Positions 1 to 5,119 of a stretch of 5,119 nt of DNA are shown one piece after another (position 1 is the first letter of the stretch; each line of letters starts with the position of its first letter). The DNA lies in the NCBI GenBank assembly GCA_025455535.1, contig JALOMM010000142.1, forward strand, positions 1 through 5,119. The letters are read 5' to 3'. Below the pieces are notes generated by a model. The model had not been told where the DNA came from and ran no database searches. It saw only the letters and a list, made by a program, of their open reading frames with translations. This DNA comes from Bacteroidales bacterium (GTDB taxonomy: Bacteria > Bacteroidota > Bacteroidia > Bacteroidales > VadinHA17). A program made the translations under genes and the position numbers.

Positions 1-352
1 TATATCTTCCCGTGCGCATCTCGGCACGGCCAAGACTGTAAAGTGCAGGGATAAAATAAAGCGAGTCAAGGGAGACAGCCTTACGGTAGTGGGTCACAGA
101 TTTTTCCCATTCGCCGATATCACTGTACAGCTGCCCCAGTAAAAGGTGGGCCTCATAGAATTTGTCGTCTTCACCGATCGCCACCTTGAGATTACGCTCC
201 GCGCGGTCCAGGAAGAGGAGATCGTAATCTCTCTTGCCAAGATCATAATACTTGAGGGCCCTGTTGGAACGGGTATGCAGCCCCTGTCCTGATACGGCAC
301 ACTGGCTCAGAAAAAGAAAAACGAAGGTTGTTATGGTCAGCCTGCAGCTCAT
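1..352 (-). CDS. Secreted tetratricopeptide-repeat protein, N-terminal part (cut by window edge)
   Basis: This is the first 117 codons of a gene that runs off the left edge, so no stop codon is seen. Residues 1-24 look like a Sec signal peptide: a short polar start with Arg and Lys-free n-region, a hydrophobic stretch TFVFLFL, then a small-residue region ending VSGQG. Cys18 follows LSQ, a poor lipobox, so an ordinary signal peptide is more likely than a lipoprotein one. Residues 26-63 form a helical repeat-like unit. Residues 66-99 fit a TPR, with Gly73, Tyr76, Gly80, Tyr89 and Ala92 at consensus positions, and a second TPR begins near 101. TPRs bind proteins and suggest an envelope scaffold. 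In Bacteroidota, TPR N-termini like this often precede PD40 beta-propeller and OmpA domains, but that part lies outside the window, so the full architecture is an inference. The ATG directly follows the queE stop (TGA then ATG, no gap), which suggests translational coupling. The gene identity is sure only to the TPR level. Confidence 0.85.
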   Translation of the reverse strand, partial: MSCRLTITTFVFLFLSQCAVSGQGLHTRSNRALKYYDLGKRDYDLLFLDRAERNLKVAIGEDDKFYEAHLLLGQLYSDIGEWEKSVTHYRKAVSLDSLYFIPALYSLGRAEMRTGRY

Positions 353-979
353 TCAGGGAATATGCATGAACTTATGTGCCTGCAGCGAGACATTCCATTT
401 TGTATTCTTCTTGACATATTCCGTTATAGCTGCTATCAAATCACTGAACCGGCTCCATTCCGGCTGGAGGAACAACACGCATCCGCCGCTCACCCGGCGG
501 CTGTACTCTTCTGCTGCCTCAAAATCAGTGCCATCCTCAATTATCACCTTGAGCTCATGGGCTTTTTTCCAGATACCCTCCAATGGCGGAGAGCCTTTCT
601 TCGGAGACAGAGTGATCCAGTCCCAGATGCCTGTCAGCGGATAGGCTCCGGATGTTTCCAGGTAAGTCTTCAGGCCGTCCTGTTTGAGAACAGTGCACAG
701 CGGGTCAAGGTTCCACATCAGCGGTTCTCCTCCGGTAACCACAACTGAGTCAGCCCCGGAACTCTTCACATGACCGGCAATTGTCTCCACATCAACCAGG
801 GGATGCAGTGCTGCGTTCCATGAGTATTTGGTATCACACCAGCTGCATCCTATATCGCAGCCTCCTATTCTGATAAAGTATGCTGCCTTGCCGGTATTGT
901 AACCCTCGCCCTGTATAGAATAGAACTCTTCTACCAGCGGAAGCTGCAGCCCTTCATTTTGCTCGTCCTTCTGACGCAT
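353..979 (-). CDS. queE: 7-carboxy-7-deazaguanine synthase QueE (radical SAM)
   Basis: The product is a 208-residue radical-SAM enzyme, about the usual QueE length. It rearranges 6-carboxy-5,6,7,8-tetrahydropterin to 7-carboxy-7-deazaguanine in the cytoplasm, using S-adenosylmethionine, a 4Fe-4S cluster and Mg2+. This is the ring-contraction step in making preQ0 and queuosine. Visible signatures are EEFYSIQGEG (17-26) for substrate binding, the cluster motif CxxxCxxC (Cys41, Cys45, Cys48) followed by Asp49-Thr50 as in QueE, the TGGEP SAM-binding motif (82-86), ETSG (108-111), LSPK (124-127), and a C-terminal SLQAHKFMHIP, which matches the usual QueE tail. The ATG lies 6 bases after the stop of the upstream alkaline phosphatase gene. 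The stretch AAAGG overlapping that stop could serve as a weak ribosome binding site. No queC, queD or queF is visible in this window, so the rest of the pathway must be elsewhere. I see no truncation or missing key residue. Confidence 0.96.
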   Translation of the reverse strand: MRQKDEQNEGLQLPLVEEFYSIQGEGYNTGKAAYFIRIGGCDIGCSWCDTKYSWNAALHPLVDVETIAGHVKSSGADSVVVTGGEPLMWNLDPLCTVLKQDGLKTYLETSGAYPLTGIWDWITLSPKKGSPPLEGIWKKAHELKVIIEDGTDFEAAEEYSRRVSGGCVLFLQPEWSRFSDLIAAITEYVKKNTKWNVSLQAHKFMHIP

Positions 980-985
980 CAGCCT

Positions 986-2062
986 TTATTTCTTAAGCGA
1001 AAGGAGCTCAATAAAGTCATGAAATAAATCTGTATTGTCCTGCACACCCGAGAAAGCTGAGGCGCCAGGGCCAAAGGCAAAGACAGGGACCATGACTGCT
1101 GAATGCCCTTTTGTGCCGAATGTCCCAGAAACATTCATCCCATCGATACTGCCTCCTGTAAGACTCAGCCCTCCTGTCTCGTGGTCTGCGGTGACCACAA
1201 TGAGAGTGTTTCCTGACTTCTTCGCATAGTCATAGGCAACCCTGACAGCCCTGTCAAGGTCAAGTACCTCATCGATGGTTCTTTTCATGTTATTGTCATG
1301 AGCAGCCCAGTCGATCTGTGAGCCTTCTACCATGAGGATAAAGCCTTTCTTATTGCGTGACAGTACACTGATTGCCTTGTCGGTAGCTGCAGCCAGAAAA
1401 TATGGATCCCTTCCCTCGTCAATGTAGGGCATGCTTTCTTCTGCCAGCAGACCTGCTATACGGCCTGATTTTGAGTTATTGAGATCATTCATGCTGTAGA
1501 CAACATCATAACCCATCTTCTTCAGCTCAACGGTAAGGTCTGCAGAGTCGCTGCGGGCGCGGAAGTGATTTATTCCCCCTCCGATGAACACGTCGGCTGT
1601 ACCTTTCAGAAACCACTTTGCAATGTCTTCATAGCTTCCTCTTGAAGCATCGTGGGCTACGAATGATGCCGGGGTGGCATGTGTCACCGTACTGGTAGCG
1701 ACAACGCCGGTAGAGAGTCCTGCTTTCCTGGCTATCTCCATTATAGTCGGAATCTCGGTACTGTCAGGGCGAACAGCTATCATTCCGTTGTTGGTTTTTT
1801 CTCCGGTGGAGATGGCTGTGCCGCCTGCAGCGGAGTCAGTGATGTACCTGTTTGCTGCATACGTTTTACTGAAGCCTGTAACCGGGAATGCCGGGAATGT
1901 CATAGTGAAGCCGCTTGCTGTCATGCCGGCATATACCTGGTCTGTGCCCATCCCGTCACCAATGAAAATAATAAGGTTCAAAGGCTTCTGTTCCTTCCTT
2001 CCGGCAGCTGTCAACACAAGCATAATCAGCACTATAGCCGGAAATATTAATCTCTTGTTCAT
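986..2062 (-). CDS. Secreted alkaline phosphatase, PhoA family, compact His/Trp type
   Basis: The product is a 358-residue phosphomonoesterase with a signal peptide (residues 1 to about 21, hydrophobic core IFPAIVLIMLVLTAA), so it acts outside the inner membrane and releases inorganic phosphate. All active-site positions of the family are present (E. coli PhoA equivalents in brackets): Asp36 in IGDGMG (D51), nucleophile Ser77 in TDSAAGG (S102), Thr130 (T155), Arg141 (R166), Glu246 (E322), Asp251 (D327), His255 (H331), Asp293-His294 in TADHETGG (D369, H370), and His320 in KGHSAVMVPV (H412). E. coli D153 is replaced by His128 and K328 by Trp252. This His/Trp pairing occurs in many bacterial enzymes, such as that of Thermotoga. 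It is shorter than E. coli PhoA (about 450 residues) and I see no cysteine, so the PhoA disulfides are absent. It lies 21 bases after the nucleotidase gene and 6 bases before queE. The start is the only ATG that gives a proper signal peptide. The family call is firm; the exact physiological substrate is unknown. Confidence 0.96.
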   Translation of the reverse strand: MNKRLIFPAIVLIMLVLTAAGRKEQKPLNLIIFIGDGMGTDQVYAGMTASGFTMTFPAFPVTGFSKTYAANRYITDSAAGGTAISTGEKTNNGMIAVRPDSTEIPTIMEIARKAGLSTGVVATSTVTHATPASFVAHDASRGSYEDIAKWFLKGTADVFIGGGINHFRARSDSADLTVELKKMGYDVVYSMNDLNNSKSGRIAGLLAEESMPYIDEGRDPYFLAAATDKAISVLSRNKKGFILMVEGSQIDWAAHDNNMKRTIDEVLDLDRAVRVAYDYAKKSGNTLIVVTADHETGGLSLTGGSIDGMNVSGTFGTKGHSAVMVPVFAFGPGASAFSGVQDNTDLFHDFIELLSLKK

Positions 2063-2083
2063 TTGTATATAGTTTGGTTAAAT

Positions 2084-3814
2084 TTATTGTTCAGTTTGCC
2101 TGAAAAGCATTTTCATTTCCCGATCAGCAGCAGCCGAGGTCCACTTCCCAGGAATCAGGGTCCAGTCAGACAAAGGCTCCGGAGATATCTCCCCTCTCTC
2201 ACGGATCCATTCCGTCATATAGAACCTCAGGTCGCGCGGGGTGGAAGAGATAAGCCTGTCATCCAGTTCGCCCTGAGAGATGCCTGCTGCCCCGATGTGG
2301 CCCCCGCCGCCATTGGCCCTGTATGAATTGACTGCTACTGTATAGGTCGAGTCCCGACTGAAAACCGTTCCGTCACTCATCGAGGTGATAGTCACACGCG
2401 CTCCCTGAGGTTTGGTGACATCGACAACATAACTGATCCCCATGGCGGAGTCAAAATTATAGGAAGGATTTCTCAGCCTCGGCCTGCCGTTTATCATTAC
2501 CGGTTTCTCCTCTCCGTTGAGACTGTACCTGAGCATAAAATCATTCCCGTATTTCATAGTGTTAAACCATAATCCGTATGAATGCTCGAGGTACCTGTCG
2601 ACTTCACTGCCTGTCATGGATATTGTATAAAGGAAGTTTTCAAACCTGTAGAGGCGGAACATATCCCTTATTCGCAGGTCTCCCTCGCTTATCTGTTCAT
2701 CGAACGACAGAGGAGCCGCGAAGGAGATGTCAGCACCGCTTATGTCAAGCTGTATGTTATGAATAAGGTCAACGAAGGCTGAGGGTCCGAAAAATGCATC
2801 ACGGGTAGTAACTGAAGCATCAGACCTGCCAATTATTTGTGAGGCGTATGCTTCAATCGTATCGGAAACACCTCTGTACCTGTCAATGAATGAGACAGAA
2901 GCCGGAAGTGAATTCATCTGGATAAGCTTTCCTTCAATGTCCCTGCCGGTGGTTCCGTCTTCCATCCGGGTCAATGATATCTTTGCATGCATCAGCACTG
3001 CAGCCCTGCTGCCGCCGTCAAGCATCAGGACGGTGTCTCCTTCAGTATTTACTGCCTTCTTAACCTCCTGGTTATGATCATGTCCGCAGAAAATAATGTC
3101 GAATCCCGGCACGTTGACCGCCACTGCCAGGGAAGAGTTCTCGTCTTCGCCTGTTTCATCTTCATCGCCCATGCCTGAGTGGAACAGTCCCACGATGATG
3201 TCCGGTTTTTCCTTAACCATCTCAGGCATCCATTTTTGTGCCGTCTCTACCATTCCGTCAAACCTGATGCCGCTGTAAAGTGCTTCAGGGAGCCAGTCAG
3301 GGACTGACGGGGTGATCAGTCCGAACACAACAACCTTCAGCCCGCCCTTTCTGATTACAGTATAGGGTTCAAAGTAGGGTTCACCTGTTACCGTGTCAAT
3401 GGCATTTGCAGCCAGGAGAGGGAAATTGTACTGACGTCTGACCCTGTCATAGACCGGGTGCCCTGTCTCAATGTCATGATTCCCTGCCGTTGCTGCATCA
3501 TAGCCAAGATGATTGAGGATGTCGGCAACGATATGTGTGCGCATGGTATCAACAAAATTGTAGTAGTACATAAGGGGGTCTCCCTGCAGGATGTCCCCGT
3601 TATCGAGCAGTATCATGCTCTCTTCTGATCCGGTTTCAACAACTGAGGCCAGATTGGCAAGAGAACGGTCAGTTGCGACACCCTCCGTGTTGTCATATGG
3701 GAGGAGCATGCCGTGAAGGTCGGTGGTGACATATATGTTTAAACCTTCCGGCGACTTGCATCCGGATATCAACCAGAACAGGAGTATGAATGATGACAGT
3801 GAACGAATCCTCAT
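2084..3814 (-). CDS. 5'-nucleotidase / CpdB-like cyclic-nucleotide phosphodiesterase lipoprotein
   Basis: The product is a 576-residue lipoprotein with the two-domain UshA/CpdB architecture. Residues 1-19 (MRIRSL, a hydrophobic run, then LISGC) form a lipoprotein signal with lipidated Cys19. The calcineurin-like metallophosphatase domain follows, with TTDLHG (30-35; Asp32, His34), DNGD (71-74), GNHD (111-114), His212 in FHSG, and GHDH (244-247) as dimetal ligands. The 5'-nucleotidase C-terminal domain starts near 329 and carries YNFD (452-455), a GxxYxxDVTKP stretch (459-469) and NSYRANGGGG (496-505). That C-terminal pattern resembles CpdB (2',3'-cyclic-nucleotide 2'-phosphodiesterase/3'-nucleotidase) more than UshA, so extracytoplasmic hydrolysis of cyclic or mononucleotides is likely, though the exact substrate is inferred. 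It is probably the first gene of the operon. A longer version from TTG at 3835 would add seven residues. I prefer ATG 3814 because it gives a standard lipoprotein signal and because the TTG lies inside a promoter -7 match. Confidence 0.92.
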   Translation of the reverse strand: MRIRSLSSFILLFWLISGCKSPEGLNIYVTTDLHGMLLPYDNTEGVATDRSLANLASVVETGSEESMILLDNGDILQGDPLMYYYNFVDTMRTHIVADILNHLGYDAATAGNHDIETGHPVYDRVRRQYNFPLLAANAIDTVTGEPYFEPYTVIRKGGLKVVVFGLITPSVPDWLPEALYSGIRFDGMVETAQKWMPEMVKEKPDIIVGLFHSGMGDEDETGEDENSSLAVAVNVPGFDIIFCGHDHNQEVKKAVNTEGDTVLMLDGGSRAAVLMHAKISLTRMEDGTTGRDIEGKLIQMNSLPASVSFIDRYRGVSDTIEAYASQIIGRSDASVTTRDAFFGPSAFVDLIHNIQLDISGADISFAAPLSFDEQISEGDLRIRDMFRLYRFENFLYTISMTGSEVDRYLEHSYGLWFNTMKYGNDFMLRYSLNGEEKPVMINGRPRLRNPSYNFDSAMGISYVVDVTKPQGARVTITSMSDGTVFSRDSTYTVAVNSYRANGGGGHIGAAGISQGELDDRLISSTPRDLRFYMTEWIRERGEISPEPLSDWTLIPGKWTSAAADREMKMLFRQTEQ

Positions 3815-3832
3815 ATGATCTTTTTTGGTTTC

Positions 3833-3862
3833 CAAATATAACCATTAACAATAACAATGAAA
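3833..3862 (-). promoter_or_regulatory. Predicted Bacteroidota-type promoter for the nucleotidase operon
   Basis: On the minus strand, positions 3840-3833 read TATATTTG, an exact match to the Bacteroidota -7 consensus TAnnTTTG. Upstream, positions 3862-3859 read TTTC, three of four bases of the -33 element TTTG, with an 18-base spacer. Transcription would start about 6 or 7 bases downstream, near 3827, leaving a leader of roughly a dozen bases before ATG 3814. It is the only match to the -7 consensus I noticed just ahead of the operon. Start and activity are inferred. Confidence 0.55.
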
Positions 3863-3863
3863 T

Positions 3864-3932
3864 ATCAGGTACGGTTGCGCAGCAGAGCCTCTTTTCAGTA
3901 GATTTTCTGAAATGATTGTCCTCAGACCTGAT
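3864..3932. repeat. Nested inverted repeats in the divergent spacer
   Basis: ATCAGGT at 3864-3870 is the reverse complement of ACCTGAT at 3926-3932. Inside this pair, TTTCAG at 3893-3898 and CTGAAA at 3907-3912 form a second inverted repeat with an 8-base loop. A further TTTCAG copy is at 3946-3951. The arms are short and could be chance, but their position between two divergent promoters would suit a regulator-binding site or a small hairpin. I see no gene in the 3815-4014 spacer and no run of T typical of a terminator next to these stems. Confidence 0.25.
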
Positions 3933-3979
3933 GTAATGTATCTTATTTCAGCAGGGAACATATATTACAGGTAATTAGT

Positions 3980-4007
3980 TTTGTGCCTGATAAAGTTCAT
4001 ATTTTTG
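3980..4007 (+). promoter_or_regulatory. Predicted Bacteroidota-type promoter for the namZ-like gene
   Basis: TATTTTTG at 4000-4007 matches the Bacteroidota -7 consensus TAnnTTTG exactly, and TTTG at 3980-3983 matches the -33 element. The spacer is 16 bases, at or slightly under the usual range. The expected transcription start is near 4012-4015, which coincides with the ATG at 4015, so the transcript would have almost no 5' leader. No Shine-Dalgarno sequence precedes the ATG, in keeping with this. Confidence 0.5.
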
Positions 4008-4014
4008 TACAGTT

Positions 4015-5119
4015 ATGAAAACACTATCCGGACTTGATATTGTGTCAACGCAAATGCCGTCAGGCCTGCGCGGGAAGAAAACAGGGCTCCTTTGCCATGC
4101 CTCGAGTATAACCTCCGGCTTCAGGTTCATCACTGAGATCTTCGGAAAAGACAGCGGCTGCAGGCTGGCTGCCCTCTTCGGTCCGCAGCACGGCATTTCG
4201 GGCCAGACACAGGATAACATGATCGAGTGGCAAAGCACCACTGACCCCGTACTGGGCATACCGGTCCACAGCCTCTACGGCGAGCACCGCAAACCGACAC
4301 CGGCAATGCTCAGCGGACTGGAAGCCTTTGTAGCAGACCTTCAGGATGTCGGTGCCAGGCTCTATACTTACATATGGACCGTAAAACTGTGCATGGAAGC
4401 CTGCGCCGAGGCCGGGATACCGGTATGGATACTTGACAGACCCAATCCCATCGGCAGGGTGCAGGCAGACGGTCCGGTGCTTAACGAAGATTATTTTACG
4501 TTTGTCGGAGGAGCCTCAATACCCCTATGCCACAGGATGACCATAGGAGAGATGGCTTTGTGGATCAGGGAAAAACATGTACCCCGGTGCGAACTCCATA
4601 TTGTCAGGGCGGAAGGATGGAAACGTAACTCACTGTACCGTGAGACGGGACTGCCATGGGTTCTCCCCTCCCCAAACATGCCTACGCCCGAGACAGCGCT
4701 GGTATACCCTGGTACTGTGCTGGCAGAAGCCCTTAACCTTTCAGAGGGACGAGGTACTGTTATACCGTTCGAACTCACGGGCGCACCGTTCATAAATGCA
4801 TCCAGCCTATATAATGATCTGAAATCCAGAAATATACCCGGCTGCCGCTTCAGGATACATGACTTCATCCCCACGTTCCACAAGTTTGCAGGAGAGTACT
4901 GCCGGGGCATCCAGATACATGTCACCGACGCATCCGTTTTCAGACCGGTGGCCACAGCCCTGCACCTGCTTGATTCAATAATTAGAACATCACCTCCGGA
5001 CTCACTGAGATTCAATCCTCCTCCATACGATTATGAGTACCGGCTAATGCCCTTCGATATACTCTCGGGCGACAGCCGGATGAGAGAGGTTCTTGAGAAC
5101 GGACTTTCGATCAGTGATG
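4015..5119 (+). CDS. NamZ-type exo-beta-N-acetylmuramidase homologue (DUF1343, GH171), 3' end cut
   Basis: The 368 codons in the window read through with no stop. Family members are typically about 380-420 residues, so a few dozen C-terminal residues lie beyond the edge. The DUF1343 signature blocks appear in order: FGPQHG (55-60), QDNMIEW (66-72), SLYGEHRKPTP (87-97), DLQDVGARLYTY (108-119), LDRPNPIG (140-147), MTIGEM (175-180), PSPNMPT (218-224), NLSEGRGT (241-248), and PPYDYE (336-341). NamZ removes MurNAc from the non-reducing end of peptidoglycan fragments such as MurNAc-GlcNAc. Bacillus subtilis NamZ is secreted, but this protein begins directly with the domain (MKTLSGLDIVS), has no signal peptide, and has eight cysteines in the visible part. 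A cytoplasmic role in muropeptide recycling is therefore inferred. FGPQHG has Gln58 where many members have Glu. The start is supported because the family domain begins within the first few residues. It is transcribed divergently from the nucleotidase operon and has its own promoter match. Confidence 0.92.
   Translation, partial: MKTLSGLDIVSTQMPSGLRGKKTGLLCHASSITSGFRFITEIFGKDSGCRLAALFGPQHGISGQTQDNMIEWQSTTDPVLGIPVHSLYGEHRKPTPAMLSGLEAFVADLQDVGARLYTYIWTVKLCMEACAEAGIPVWILDRPNPIGRVQADGPVLNEDYFTFVGGASIPLCHRMTIGEMALWIREKHVPRCELHIVRAEGWKRNSLYRETGLPWVLPSPNMPTPETALVYPGTVLAEALNLSEGRGTVIPFELTGAPFINASSLYNDLKSRNIPGCRFRIHDFIPTFHKFAGEYCRGIQIHVTDASVFRPVATALHLLDSIIRTSPPDSLRFNPPPYDYEYRLMPFDILSGDSRMREVLENGLSISD

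Noticed and set aside
94..300. 68-residue minus-strand reading frame
   Set aside because: It overlaps the TPR gene in another frame. The true frame starts at 352, reads open to the window edge, and has a signal peptide and TPR consensus residues; this one has neither.
298..301. Cys18 of the TPR protein as a lipoprotein lipidation site
   Set aside because: The preceding residues are LSQ, and Gln at -1 is unusual for a lipobox. A normal signal peptidase site after VSG fits better.
252..748. Plus-strand frames of about 130 residues across queE
   Set aside because: They lie antisense to queE, whose radical-SAM motifs are unmistakable. The translations show no domain or sensible composition.
1674..2072. 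Plus-strand frames opposite the alkaline phosphatase N-terminus
   Set aside because: The hydrophobic look comes from the complement of the signal peptide and small-residue codons. No start signal or family motif is visible.
2063..2095. Possible separate promoter before the alkaline phosphatase (TAAATTTA on the minus strand)
   Set aside because: It matches only seven of eight bases of the -7 consensus and has no good -33 element at proper spacing. Read-through from the nucleotidase gene is the simpler view.
4491..5015. 174-residue minus-strand frame opposite the namZ-like gene
   Set aside because: It is antisense to a gene with a full run of DUF1343 motifs and has no recognisable features of its own.
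1..5119. tRNA, rRNA, CRISPR array, insertion sequence, attachment site or phage genes
   Set aside because: None is visible on either strand by eye. The window is almost entirely filled by the five genes described.

Overview
The window looks like chromosomal DNA from a member of the Bacteroidota, probably Bacteroidales or a near relative. Three things point that way. Gene starts have little or no Shine-Dalgarno sequence. Both promoters I can propose carry the TAnnTTTG -7 element typical of this phylum. The gene content also fits: a CpdB-like nucleotidase lipoprotein, a compact secreted alkaline phosphatase, a TPR envelope protein and a DUF1343/NamZ protein. Base composition looks near 50% GC throughout, and I see no sign of transfer, mobile elements, tRNA, rRNA or CRISPR.

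Layout. Positions 1-3814 hold four genes on the minus strand, so transcription runs from high to low coordinates. In that order they are a 5'-nucleotidase/CpdB-like lipoprotein (2084-3814), a secreted alkaline phosphatase (986-2062), the radical-SAM enzyme QueE (353-979), and the N-terminal part of a secreted TPR protein (1-352, cut by the window edge). The gaps are 21, 6 and 0 bases, and the queE stop codon directly abuts the TPR start codon. The block therefore reads as one operon. A roughly 200-base divergent spacer (3815-4014) contains a back-to-back promoter pair. On the plus strand from 4015 to the right edge lies a DUF1343/NamZ-type (GH171) exo-beta-N-acetylmuramidase homologue. It has no signal peptide and lacks its last few dozen residues because the window ends.

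How the genes may work together. The nucleotidase and the phosphatase form a plausible envelope pair: the first opens nucleotides or cyclic nucleotides, and the second removes phosphate from the products, releasing phosphate and nucleosides. QueE makes the 7-deazaguanine core of queuosine and has no evident biochemical link to the other two. The TPR protein is likely an envelope protein. The NamZ homologue would act on muropeptides and, lacking an export signal, probably does so in the cytoplasm. These are familiar families, and I do not see a clearly new system. The points most worth a second look are the FGPQHG variant and cytosolic form of the NamZ homologue, its nearly leaderless promoter, and the promoter element that settles the nucleotidase start.
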